Below are positions 1 through 7,968 of a stretch of DNA of 64,000 nt, piece after piece. The stretch comes from Ruegeria lacuscaerulensis (GTDB taxonomy: Bacteria > Pseudomonadota > Alphaproteobacteria > Rhodobacterales > Rhodobacteraceae): the NCBI RefSeq assembly GCF_013034685.1, contig NZ_WQGO01000004.1:62001-126000 (forward strand), written 5' to 3'. Position numbers and translations under genes: made by a program. Within the stretch, counting starts at the first letter, position 1, and every line of letters starts with the position of its first letter. The notes under the pieces are model-generated. The model ran no database searches. It had not been told where the DNA came from and worked only from the letters and a program-made list of their open reading frames with translations.

Positions 1-1
1 C

Positions 2-514
2 ACTGTCTATGCCGAAGAGCCCGCCGAAGCCGCAATCCAACGCGACCTGGCTGAGCAATTTCCCAACATTACTGCTATTCGCGTCCGCGACGCCATCGAC
101 CGAATCTCGGGGCTGTTGGCAGGGTTGGCTGCAGCCACATCTTATGGCGCAGGTGTATCGCTGCTGACCGGCTTCCTTGTCCTAATCGGCGCAGCCGCCG
201 CAGGAGAGCCCGCCCGCAGGCATGAAGCAGCGATTCTGAAAACACTGGGCGCAGACCGCGGTCGCATCCTGCTGAGTTTTGCCCTGCGCGCTGCCCTACT
301 CGGCGCCGCTGCGGGCGCGGTGGCCCTGCTCACCGGCATATTGGGCGGATGGGCAGTGGCGACCTATATCTTCGACACCGATTTCAGCATCATCTGGGGT
401 TCGGCGCTGGGAATTATTGTCGCCGGCCTCCTCGTGACCCTCGGCGCAGGCCTGTTCTTTGCGCTGCGCCCGTTGGCGGTACGACCGGCCCGCATCCTGC
501 GAGCCAGTGACTGA
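2..514 (+). CDS. FtsX-like ABC transporter permease, C-terminal part (5' end outside window)
   Basis: The reading frame is open from base 2, so the gene starts outside the window. The visible 170 codons hold a short soluble stretch and about three hydrophobic segments. The phrase ILKTLGADRGRIL lies between membrane segments and is typical of FtsX-domain permeases. The C-terminal RPLAVRPARILRASD resembles the end of YbbP-type permeases, which work with a YbbA-type ATPase in an inner-membrane export or lipid-related complex. The partner ATPase would lie upstream and is not visible. The gene converges on nsrR with 2 bp between the stop codons. The family call is firm; the substrate is unknown. 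Confidence 0.8.
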   Translation, partial: TVYAEEPAEAAIQRDLAEQFPNITAIRVRDAIDRISGLLAGLAAATSYGAGVSLLTGFLVLIGAAAAGEPARRHEAAILKTLGADRGRILLSFALRAALLGAAAGAVALLTGILGGWAVATYIFDTDFSIIWGSALGIIVAGLLVTLGAGLFFALRPLAVRPARILRASD

Positions 515-516
515 AC

Positions 517-963
517 TTACCGAACGCAAGCAACCGGCTGCAAGATTTGCAGCAACTGGTCGTTGTCACAAACCAAAGCATCCAACGTGATGTCATCCAG
601 CGACGCATAGAAAACCTCGGCCGCATCCTGCAGCGCAAGGCGCAACCGGCAGGCATCGGTCAAGGGGCAGGTATTGTCCGCATCCGCAAAGCACTCGGCC
701 AACGGCAGGTTGCCCTCGACATGACGAAACACCGACCCGATGCGAATCTGCTCGGCAGGGCGCGCCAGGGTCATGCCGCCATTTCGGCCTCGCTGTGTGC
801 TGAGATAGTCTAGCTGACTCAGTTGATTGATCACCTGCGCCAGATGGTTCTCCGAGATATTGCACACTTCGGCAATCTCGGATTTGGTCACAAGCCGGTC
901 CTGATGTGCAGCGCAATACATCAGCAAGCGCACCGCGATATTCGTCCGTTTGGTAATGCGCAT
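517..963 (-). CDS. nsrR: Rrf2-family Fe-S regulator, NsrR type
   Basis: A 148-residue Rrf2 regulator. It has an N-terminal winged helix with TKSEIAEVCNISENHLAQVI around residues 26-45 and a three-cysteine cluster site at C91, C99 and C105. The C-x7-C-x5-C spacing is that of NsrR rather than IscR (C-x5-C-x5-C), which supports a nitric-oxide-sensing role. I chose the start at MRITKR because Rrf2 proteins begin directly with the helix; the frame stays open upstream but the extra residues look non-native. The upstream region carries an FNR-like box. Known NsrR proteins repress NO-detoxification and repair genes through a nitrosylation-sensitive cluster. The neighbouring genes do not identify a target here. 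Confidence 0.8.
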   Translation of the reverse strand: MRITKRTNIAVRLLMYCAAHQDRLVTKSEIAEVCNISENHLAQVINQLSQLDYLSTQRGRNGGMTLARPAEQIRIGSVFRHVEGNLPLAECFADADNTCPLTDACRLRLALQDAAEVFYASLDDITLDALVCDNDQLLQILQPVACVR

Positions 964-992
964 GATCGCCTCCCAAATTTCAAGATGCGACC

Positions 993-1033
993 TTATTGCA
1001 TGTCCGGCTAAAAAGCGGTTTGACATACATCAA
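993..1033 (-). promoter_or_regulatory. FNR/Dnr-type box and -10 element for nsrR
   Basis: Positions 1020-1033 read TTGACATACATCAA on the plus strand, which is TTGAT-N4-GTCAA on the nsrR strand and matches the FNR-family pattern at all but one base. The hexamer CAATAA lies at 998-993 on the nsrR strand, 21 bases beyond the box. That is close to the layout of a class II FNR promoter (box centred near -41.5). The implied transcript would start about 22 bases before the nsrR start. The divergent gene at 1058 could also be affected. Confidence 0.6.
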
Positions 1034-1057
1034 TCGGCGGAAAAGGACGCGGCACAG

Positions 1058-1627
1058 ATGGCAGACCCCTATTTCTTTGGCTATGGCAGCCTGGTGAACC
1101 TTGCTACCCACGATTTCCCCGATCCCCGCCCTGCGAAACTAAAAGGCTGGCGCCGCTCTTGGAGACATACAGACCTGCGCCCGGTGGCCTTTCTGACAGC
1201 CATCCCCGACCCCGATTGCGAGATTGAGGGGATGATCGCCCATGTCCCGAAAAACGACTGGGCGGCGCTGGATGAACGCGAATGGGCCTATGATCGCATC
1301 CCGGCAACTCAGGCTGTGTCACATACGCTGACCCACGACGTCGACATCGCCGTCTATGCCGTCCCACATGGCCGCCACACCGAGCCCACGAACCACCACC
1401 CCTTGGTACTCAGCTATATCGACGTCGTCGTACAGGGCTATCTGCGCGCCTATGGCGAGGCCGGGGCAGATCGCTTCTTTGCCACCACCGACGGCTGGGA
1501 GGCTCCGATCCTGAATGACCGCGCCGAGCCCCGCTATCCGCGACACCAGCAGTTGAAACCGCACGAGACTGAATTCGTGGACTCCCGCCTGCGAAGACTA
1601 TCCGTCAACGTCGTCCACAGCCCATAG
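1058..1627 (+). CDS. gamma-glutamylcyclotransferase-like protein
   Basis: A 189-residue protein opening with YFFGYGSLVN, the YGSL signature of the gamma-glutamylcyclotransferase/AIG2-like fold. The phrase LDEREWAYDRI around residues 71-81 supplies an acidic residue (E75) in the position of the family's catalytic glutamate. Members release 5-oxoproline from gamma-glutamyl peptides or act in related cyclisations; the substrate cannot be read from the sequence. The start at 1058 is preceded by AAAAGGA. The longer in-frame extension upstream would run through the FNR-like box and is unlikely. The gene is divergent from nsrR and is followed by a hairpin. Confidence 0.75.
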   Translation: MADPYFFGYGSLVNLATHDFPDPRPAKLKGWRRSWRHTDLRPVAFLTAIPDPDCEIEGMIAHVPKNDWAALDEREWAYDRIPATQAVSHTLTHDVDIAVYAVPHGRHTEPTNHHPLVLSYIDVVVQGYLRAYGEAGADRFFATTDGWEAPILNDRAEPRYPRHQQLKPHETEFVDSRLRRLSVNVVHSP

Positions 1628-1632
1628 CAAAA

Positions 1633-1662
1633 GGCCGAGGTCAAAACCCGGCCCTTCTTCTC
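1633..1662 (+). terminator. Probable intrinsic terminator of the cyclotransferase-like gene
   Basis: GGCCGAGGT (1633-1641) pairs with ACCCGGCC (1646-1653) around a CAAA loop, with one bulged A. It is followed by the pyrimidine-rich CTTCTTCTC. It sits 5 bases after the stop codon. The T run is broken by C residues, so termination may be moderate. Confidence 0.5.
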
Positions 1663-1708
1663 GTTCCAAATACGGTTGCCGAAGGCACGCGCCAAAGGGC
1701 GCGTTCTC

Positions 1709-3034
1709 TTACCCGCGCGCGCGGATCACCTGAAGCAATGGCAAAAGCGCGGCCATCTCGGGCCCACGCTCCATCCCTGTCAGCGCCTTGCGCAGCGGCA
1801 TGAACAATCCCTTGCCCTTCCGGCCTGTGGTCTCTTTGACAGCCTTGGTCCAAACACCCCAGGTCTCGCCATCAAACGGCCCTTCGGGCAGCAATGCCAC
1901 GGCTTCGGTGATGAAGTCACGATCGTCTTCGTCGATCAGCGGCTCTGCCCCATCGCGGCACAATTCCCACCAACCCTGCAGATCGGCCAAAGTGGTGATG
2001 TTCTCACGCGCCATGGCCCAGAAGGGCTCGGCCATATCTGCTGGGACACCCGCATCCGTAACCGCATCTGCAACATCCGCCAGAGGCAGAGACTGCAGAT
2101 GTTTCGCGGTCAGCGGGAATAGGTCCTGCACGTCGAATTTGGTCGGTGCTGCGCCGAAACGCCCGATGTCGAATCCGTCTATCAATTCAGCCATGTCCGA
2201 ACGTAATTCCACCGGATCGGACGAGCCCAGACGCGCCATCAGGCTTAGCAGAGCCATCGGCTGAACCCCCTGCTCGCGCAGATCGCGCAGCGCCAGCGTG
2301 CCCAAACGTTTCGACAGCGCCTCACCTTGCGGGCCGGTCAGCAGCGAGTGGTGCGCAAAGCGCGGGCAAGCGCCGCCCAGCGCTTCAATAATCTGGATCT
2401 GGGTCGCCGTGTTGGTCACATGGTCCGAGCCACGCACCACCTCCGTGACACCCATCTCGGTATCATCCACCACGGATGCGATCGTATAGAGAACCTGCCC
2501 ATCGCCCCGGATCAATACCGGATCAGACACGGAAGAAGCATCAATCGAGATGTCGCCCAGAATGCCGTCATTCCACTCGATCCGCTCGTGATCCAGCTTG
2601 AAACGCCACACACCGTTTCCGCGTTCCGCCCGCAGCGCCTCTTTCTCGGCCTCCGACAGGTTCAGCGCAGCGCGGTCATAGACCGGGGGCTTGCCCATGT
2701 TCAGCTGCTTCTTGCGCTTCAGGTCCAGTTCGGTCGGCGTCTCGAACGCCTCATAGAAACGACCCATCTCGCGCAGCTTGTCGGCCGCTTCGGCATAGCG
2801 ATCCAGACGGTCGGACTGACGCTCGACGCGGTCCCATTGCAGCCCAAGCCACTCCAGATCCTGTTTGATCGCATCGACATATTCTTCTTTCGACCGCTCA
2901 GGATCAGTGTCGTCGATGCGCAGGATGAACGTACCGCCAGCCTTGCGGGCGATCAAATAGTTCATCAAGGCAGTACGCAGGTTGCCCACATGGATGTAAC
3001 CGGTGGGCGACGGGGCGAAACGGGTGGTTGTCAT
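1709..3034 (-). CDS. gltX: glutamyl-tRNA synthetase
   Basis: A 441-residue class I aminoacyl-tRNA synthetase that charges tRNA-Glu and, in alphaproteobacteria, usually also tRNA-Gln for later amidation. FAPSPTGYIHVGN at residues 6-18 contains the HIGH motif as HVGN, and SKRLG at 241-245 is the KMSKS-loop equivalent. The length is at the short end of the bacterial range (about 440-490), as in the second GluRS paralogue of many alphaproteobacteria. Whether another gltX exists cannot be seen here. The start MTTTRFAPSP is the only sensible one. A 7-bp inverted repeat (1687-1693 with 1698-1704) follows the stop on the gltX strand but has no T run. Confidence 0.95.
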   Translation of the reverse strand: MTTTRFAPSPTGYIHVGNLRTALMNYLIARKAGGTFILRIDDTDPERSKEEYVDAIKQDLEWLGLQWDRVERQSDRLDRYAEAADKLREMGRFYEAFETPTELDLKRKKQLNMGKPPVYDRAALNLSEAEKEALRAERGNGVWRFKLDHERIEWNDGILGDISIDASSVSDPVLIRGDGQVLYTIASVVDDTEMGVTEVVRGSDHVTNTATQIQIIEALGGACPRFAHHSLLTGPQGEALSKRLGTLALRDLREQGVQPMALLSLMARLGSSDPVELRSDMAELIDGFDIGRFGAAPTKFDVQDLFPLTAKHLQSLPLADVADAVTDAGVPADMAEPFWAMARENITTLADLQGWWELCRDGAEPLIDEDDRDFITEAVALLPEGPFDGETWGVWTKAVKETTGRKGKGLFMPLRKALTGMERGPEMAALLPLLQVIRARG

Positions 3035-3252
3035 AGGTGTCTCCTGTTGGCGCGGCTATTGTCACAGGATGGGCGTTTTGTCCAGCCGTGGGCAAAGGCC
3101 CACCAAGGAACTCAAACATGGCCAACACACAACCTAAACAAAAATTCACACGTATTGTTCAACAACGCACCCCATATCTTGGGTCTATAACCTACCAAGA
3201 GACGCGCACCGGCCTAGCTTTGAAGCTGGCGTTCTGACAGGGAGACTTAGAT
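3035..3252. other. 218-bp intergenic region between gltX and the MBL-fold gene
   Basis: This divergent spacer must hold the promoters of gltX (leftward) and the MBL-fold enzyme (rightward). TATAAC at 3185-3190 is a possible -10 for the rightward gene, but I see no convincing -35 at 16-18 bases from it. GGGAG at 3240-3244 is a ribosome-binding site for the gene at 3253. No RNA gene, repeat or small ORF with support was found. Confidence 0.4.
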
Positions 3253-4185
3253 ATGACCATCAATTTGACGCGAAGAGCAGCCTTGGGCGCCGCGGCCACA
3301 CTACCTTTTGCTGCAGCTGCGACCCCGCTTTTGGCCGCAGGAACCGAGACCAAAGCCAACTCGACCATCGCCAAATCGTACCACCTCGGTGATTTCACGG
3401 TCACGACCCTGTTGGATGGCAGCCTGCCCCGCGATGGTGCCAAGGAGATCTTCGGCGGTGGCGCATCGGATGAAGAATTTGCCAAAGTATCCGCCGACAA
3501 CTTCATCCCTGCAGACAAGGCGCAGTTCTTCTTTACCCCGACGCTGGTCAATACCGGGTCCGAACTGGTTCTGTTCGACACCGGGCTGGGTCAGGGCGGT
3601 ATTCAGGCGGCGCTGGCAGATGCAGGCGTCACCCCCGATCAGATCGACGTTGTTGTGATCACCCACATGCACCCCGACCATATCGGCGGCATGACCACCG
3701 ACGATGCACCAACCTTTGCCAATGCGCGCTTCGTGACCGCCGCACCGGAATATGACTTCTGGGCGGCACAGGATGCAGGCAACCGCGTCGGTGATCTGGT
3801 TGCCGCCAAAGTGACCCCACAGGCCGAAAAGATGACCTTCCTCACCGATGGTGGAGAAGTCACCTCGGGCATCACCGCCGTCGCCGCCTATGGGCACACA
3901 CCTGGCCACACGGTCTATCACCTGGAAAGCAACGGCCAGCGCTTGGTACTGACCGCCGACCTTGCCAACCACTATGTCTGGTCCTTCGCACACCCCGAGT
4001 GGGAGGTCCGCTTTGATATGGATAAAGCGGCCGCGACAGCAGCGCGTCGCAATGTTCTGGGTATGCTCGCCGCCGACAAGGTTCCGATGATCGGCTACCA
4101 CATGCCCTTCCCCGCCGCTGGCTATGTCGAGACCCGCGGCGACGGGTTCCGCTTTGTCCCCGTCAGCTATCAGATGGCAGGCTAA
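3253..4185 (+). CDS. Tat-exported metallo-beta-lactamase-fold hydrolase
   Basis: A 310-residue enzyme of the metallo-beta-lactamase superfamily. The N-terminus has a twin-arginine export signal (TRRAALG at residues 6-12 followed by an alanine-rich hydrophobic stretch to about 30), so it should act folded in the periplasm. Metal ligands are visible: HMHPDH at 138-143, a further histidine at 215 or 219 in YGHTPGH, D236 in TADLANH and H283 in GYHMPFPA. This is a complete two-metal site. The family includes lactonases, arylsulfatases and other hydrolases; the true substrate is not evident. A GGGAG ribosome-binding site precedes the start. It converges on the FAD oxidoreductase gene with 3 bp between them. 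Confidence 0.88.
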   Translation: MTINLTRRAALGAAATLPFAAAATPLLAAGTETKANSTIAKSYHLGDFTVTTLLDGSLPRDGAKEIFGGGASDEEFAKVSADNFIPADKAQFFFTPTLVNTGSELVLFDTGLGQGGIQAALADAGVTPDQIDVVVITHMHPDHIGGMTTDDAPTFANARFVTAAPEYDFWAAQDAGNRVGDLVAAKVTPQAEKMTFLTDGGEVTSGITAVAAYGHTPGHTVYHLESNGQRLVLTADLANHYVWSFAHPEWEVRFDMDKAAATAARRNVLGMLAADKVPMIGYHMPFPAAGYVETRGDGFRFVPVSYQMAG

Positions 4186-4188
4186 GCT

Positions 4189-5535
4189 CTAGTATCCTGG
4201 GTCCGGCCGCACTTTTGAGCCATCCGTAAAACGGGACAGGCGGAAGGCGGCCGGATCGACACAGGGCGATCGCCCTGTGACCAGATCGGCCATCAACCGT
4301 CCCGCTCCGGGACCGATGCCGAATCCGTGGCCGGAAAAACCGGTTGCGATGAATATGCCCGGAATTTCTTCGACGCCCGAGATTACCGGGATTGCATCCG
4401 GCGTAACATCAATCATCCCTGCCCAGCTTTGCACCAACTCGGCGTTCCGCAACGCGGGTATGCCCTTTCGCGCGTTCGCCCACGCCCGCCGCAGCACCTT
4501 GCCAGACGGCTCAGGGTCCAGAACGCGACACTGTTCGAACGGAGTGACATCCGTAGGCAACCATTTCCGGTCCTGCTTGGCTTCAATGGCCCACCTTTTC
4601 GACCACCGAAATCGCAGCGACCGCCACTCCTGCCGGAATGCGGGCAGGAACCACCATGCCAACCGAAAGCTGTCGGGCACGATATCAACCGTGTTTTCAT
4701 GGCCGGACGCGATCGTATAGCCACCGTCAGCACGCTTGCGCACGGCGAAGTCATCCGACCACAACGCCGCCTCGGGCCCTTCGACCGGAGAGGTGCGCAG
4801 CACCGTGTTCAGCACCTTGAGCTGCGGCAAGTCAATGCCCGCATTCCCAGCAAACAAACGCGACCATGCGCCACCGGCCAACACCACGCGATCACAGGCG
4901 ACACGACCGCGTTCAGTGAAAACACCCGCAATGCGCCCACCCTGCACATCAACACTGCGAACAGCGCAATTGGTCATCAACACTGCGCCGTTGTCGCGCG
5001 CGGCCTCGGCGATGGCGGGGGCCGCCCATTGCGGCTCGGCCCGGCCGTCGCGGGGCATGTGCAGGGCACACTCCAGATCGGTCCGATGACTGGGCAGTAA
5101 GTCGTCCAGTTCTGCCCCCGATACCATCCGAGCGCCAATCTGCAACCCATCGACATGTCGCGCCCAACGTTCAAGATTTTGCGCATCCCGCGCGCCGGAG
5201 GCGCCAAACAGGATACCTGATCGCGTAAACCCGGTTTTACGCCCGGTCCTCTCGTCCAGCCCGTCCCAAATCTTTTGCGCCACGCACATCAACGGAATTT
5301 CGCGCGGGTCACGCAGCCCCAATCGCACCCATCCCCAGTTGCGCGAGCTCTGTTCGCCTGCAATCTGGCCTTTTTCGCACAACAGAACCGAGACGCCCCG
5401 TTCGGACAGCTCCAATGCAGTTGCCGCGCCGATGATTCCGCCCCCGATCACGACGACGTCTACCACTTTGGGAAGTTTCAGATCAGGTTCAACGGGGGTT
5501 GGTTTGGGGCCGGGCATCAACCGCTCATACTGCAT
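4189..5535 (-). CDS. FAD-dependent oxidoreductase (DAO family)
   Basis: A 448-residue flavoprotein of the D-amino-acid oxidase/glycine oxidase family. The dinucleotide-binding motif GGGIIG is at residues 31-36 and is followed by ALELSERGVSVLLCEKG, ending in the acidic residue that holds the FAD ribose. The C-terminal GFSGHGFGIGPGAGRLMADL is typical of the family's second FAD contact. Such enzymes oxidise amino acids, sarcosine or related amines in the cytosol; the substrate is unknown. I chose ATG at 5535. The frame extends upstream to a TTG at 5577, and ATG at 5517 is another option; no strong ribosome-binding site separates them. Confidence 0.85.
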   Translation of the reverse strand: MQYERLMPGPKPTPVEPDLKLPKVVDVVVIGGGIIGAATALELSERGVSVLLCEKGQIAGEQSSRNWGWVRLGLRDPREIPLMCVAQKIWDGLDERTGRKTGFTRSGILFGASGARDAQNLERWARHVDGLQIGARMVSGAELDDLLPSHRTDLECALHMPRDGRAEPQWAAPAIAEAARDNGAVLMTNCAVRSVDVQGGRIAGVFTERGRVACDRVVLAGGAWSRLFAGNAGIDLPQLKVLNTVLRTSPVEGPEAALWSDDFAVRKRADGGYTIASGHENTVDIVPDSFRLAWWFLPAFRQEWRSLRFRWSKRWAIEAKQDRKWLPTDVTPFEQCRVLDPEPSGKVLRRAWANARKGIPALRNAELVQSWAGMIDVTPDAIPVISGVEEIPGIFIATGFSGHGFGIGPGAGRLMADLVTGRSPCVDPAAFRLSRFTDGSKVRPDPGY

Positions 5536-5647
5536 TCTATGAAATGCAATGAAGGCGCGGGATTGGGCCCAAGGCAATACGACATTCGGCGCAGATCACA
5601 GATTTAAACGACCTGTGTCAATCACGCCATTTTCGGGGATATTCAGA

Positions 5648-5932
5648 CTAAGCCACACCGCATAGTTCGGCCCATTTCTGACGCAGAACCTGGGTAAAGC
5701 CGACAACCCGAGTCTCGGCTTCATCCTCCGCAGCTTCGTGCAAGGACAGGTCAACATCGACCAGTTCTTCGCGCAACTCGGTAGGCGTAACTTTGGGCAG
5801 AGGCGGCTCAGCCGCGCTCAAAATACCGGCGATGGCGGCATCCACCTCGGCTTCGTTCAGATCCTGCCCCTTGTCTGCCATTGTCTTCCACGGCGGCGGA
5901 GCATGAAGAGGTTTGTCATATTCCTCATACAT
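5648..5932 (-). CDS. Small acidic protein of unknown function (94 aa)
   Basis: An uncharacterised 94-residue acidic protein without signal peptide or membrane segment. It has no motif I recognise. The central part is rich in Glu and Asp (LREELVDVDLSLHEAAEDEAETR) and is probably helical. An internal ATG at 5881, beginning MADKGQ, has the better ribosome-binding site (GGAAG) and would give a 77-residue protein. The gene stands alone between the FAD oxidoreductase and nadE, all on the minus strand. Its reality rests on the open frame, the lack of any competing gene and normal codon use. Confidence 0.5.
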   Translation of the reverse strand: MYEEYDKPLHAPPPWKTMADKGQDLNEAEVDAAIAGILSAAEPPLPKVTPTELREELVDVDLSLHEAAEDEAETRVVGFTQVLRQKWAELCGVA

Positions 5933-6163
5933 AGCGATACCAAATCGTTAACACAGACACCCAATCTCGGATGTGTCACACCTGCCCCAGCTAGGGCGAT
6001 AATCAAGCAAAAATGTGTCGGAAAAATGGCGCGCGCTCAAGCAAGCCCTTGAGAAAACATCATCTTGCAACCCATCGCAAGACGGATTGCAGACAATGCC
6101 ACCCTAGACGCGGCATTGATTACTGATACGATACGATCTGCAGGCGCCGCAGCGGCAGGCGAC
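5933..6163. other. 231-bp intergenic region downstream of nadE
   Basis: The stretch between nadE and the 94-residue ORF has no convincing gene. It holds one short inverted repeat, CAATGCC (6094-6100) with GGCATTG (6112-6118). This could be a weak nadE terminator, though no T run follows on the nadE strand. The promoter of the small acidic protein should lie near its right part, but no clear -35/-10 pair is visible. Confidence 0.35.
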
Positions 6164-7822
6164 TCAGGACGGGTCGCGCCAGCGATTCACGATCGGATAC
6201 CTGCGATCCAGCCAGAAAGCCCGGCTAGTCAGCCGCGTTCCGGGGGCTGACTGGAACCGCTTGTATTCGCTGATATAGATCAGATGCTCAACCCGGCGCG
6301 CTGTGGCTGCATCAAACCCGGCCTCAACGCAATCCGCGACCGAGCCTTCGCCGTCGACCAGAATTTCAAGGATCGCATCCAACTCGGGATAGTCCGGCAG
6401 GCTGTCGCTGTCTTTCTGATCCGCCCGCAATTCCGCGCTGGGGGGCTTGTCGATGACCGAGGGCCGAATGACCTCGCCCTCCGGCCCCATCATCCAGTCG
6501 CGGTGGTTTTCATTGCGCCAGCGGCAGGTCTGAAAAACGCGGGTTTTGTAAAGGTCCTTGATGGGGTTGTAGCCGCCATTCATGTCGCCATAGATCGTGG
6601 CATATCCCACCGCGACCTCGGATTTGTTCCCAGTGGTCAGCAACATCTCGCCAAACTTGTTCGAGATTGCCATCAACAGCAACCCGCGCAGACGCGACTG
6701 GACGTTTTCCTCGGTCAAGTCTGGGTCACACCCGGCAAACAACGGGGCCAAAGTGTCCGTCACGGCGGCGCGACTGTCCGAGATAGGCACGTAGTCAAAA
6801 TGCACGCCCAGCGCCTTGGCGACAGCCTCTGCATCGTCCAAGGAACCCTGACTGGTATATTCCGACGGCAACATTACACAGCGGACATTCTCAGACCCAA
6901 TCGCATCCACCGCAATCGCCGCGACCAAGGCGGAATCAACCCCGCCCGACAGACCAAGCAGCGCCTTTTTGAACCCGGTCTTCCCCATATAGTCGCGCAA
7001 GGACTGCACCATCGCGCGATAGTCCTGCTCCCATTCATCTGGCTGAGGCGCGACCTCGGCCGGAACGATCCGCCACCCCTCATCGCCCCGCTCAAGATCG
7101 ATATGGGTAACGGCCTCGTCAAACACAGGCATCCGAAAGGCCAGCGCGCCGCCGGGGTTCAGGCCAAACGTGCCGCCGTCAAAGACCTGATCGTCCTGAC
7201 CGCCAACCATGTTGAGGTAAATCAGCGGCAGGCCGGTCTCGACCACGCGCGCCACCATATGATTAAGCCGCACGTCGTATTTGTTGCGGAAATAGGGCGA
7301 GCCATTGGGAATCAACAGAAACTCGGCCCCGGTCTCTTCCAGAGTTTCCGCGACATCCGGGTGCCAGCTATCCTCGCAGATCGGGCTGCCTATCCGCGTA
7401 TTGCCCACCGAATACGGCCCGCCCAACGGACCGGAATCATACAGGCGAACCTCGTCAAAGACCGTTTCATTCGGCAAGTGATGCTTCAGTACCTTGCTGC
7501 CGATCTTGCCACCCTTGAGGATCAGATAGGCGTTGTACAGGTTGTCATCCTCGACCCATGGCCCGCCAATCGCCAGCGCGGGACCGTCGGCGCATTGGGC
7601 GGCCAATACCTCGACCGCGGCCATGGCAGCGCGGTTAAAGCTGGGCTTCATCACCAGATCCTGCGTGTTGTAGCCAGTGATGAACATCTCGGGGAAGGCG
7701 ATCATGTCCGCGCCTGCGTCGCGCGCCTGTTTCCATGCCGCGACGGCCTTGGCCGAGTTGCCCTCGATATCCCCTACAACAGGGTTGAGTTGCGCCAGAG
7801 TGATGCGGAAACGGTCGGCCAT
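6164..7822 (-). CDS. nadE: glutamine-dependent NAD+ synthetase
   Basis: A 552-residue two-domain enzyme that makes NAD+ from deamido-NAD using ammonia from glutamine, the last step of NAD synthesis in the cytosol. The N-terminal nitrilase-type amidase shows the catalytic triad E45, K113 and C149 (in SPICEDSW). The C-terminal synthetase domain has the ATP pyrophosphatase loop SGGVDS at 292-297. The length fits the glutamine-dependent form rather than the short ammonia-dependent one. The start MADRFRITLAQLN is unambiguous. It is divergent from the MORN-repeat gene across 146 bp. Confidence 0.96.
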   Translation of the reverse strand: MADRFRITLAQLNPVVGDIEGNSAKAVAAWKQARDAGADMIAFPEMFITGYNTQDLVMKPSFNRAAMAAVEVLAAQCADGPALAIGGPWVEDDNLYNAYLILKGGKIGSKVLKHHLPNETVFDEVRLYDSGPLGGPYSVGNTRIGSPICEDSWHPDVAETLEETGAEFLLIPNGSPYFRNKYDVRLNHMVARVVETGLPLIYLNMVGGQDDQVFDGGTFGLNPGGALAFRMPVFDEAVTHIDLERGDEGWRIVPAEVAPQPDEWEQDYRAMVQSLRDYMGKTGFKKALLGLSGGVDSALVAAIAVDAIGSENVRCVMLPSEYTSQGSLDDAEAVAKALGVHFDYVPISDSRAAVTDTLAPLFAGCDPDLTEENVQSRLRGLLLMAISNKFGEMLLTTGNKSEVAVGYATIYGDMNGGYNPIKDLYKTRVFQTCRWRNENHRDWMMGPEGEVIRPSVIDKPPSAELRADQKDSDSLPDYPELDAILEILVDGEGSVADCVEAGFDAATARRVEHLIYISEYKRFQSAPGTRLTSRAFWLDRRYPIVNRWRDPS

Positions 7823-7968
7823 GGTGCCCTCTTGCCCTCGTCAGTTCTTATGCCATTTACCAGATCGCACCGCGAGGAAAAGGCAAATGCGGCAAAACCC
7901 GTTGCCCTGCCCCCGGCGGTATCTTAGTTTTGCGCTGTAGAACAACCACCGGCAGGCAGGAAAACCCT

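Noticed and set aside
1687-1704. Hairpin ACGCGCC/GGCGCGT after gltX as an intrinsic terminator
   Set aside because: There is no T run on the gltX strand. Kept only as a remark in the gltX entry.
6284-7927. A 547-codon open frame on the plus strand
   Set aside because: It lies antisense to nadE, which has complete catalytic motifs. Long antisense frames are common in G+C-rich DNA.
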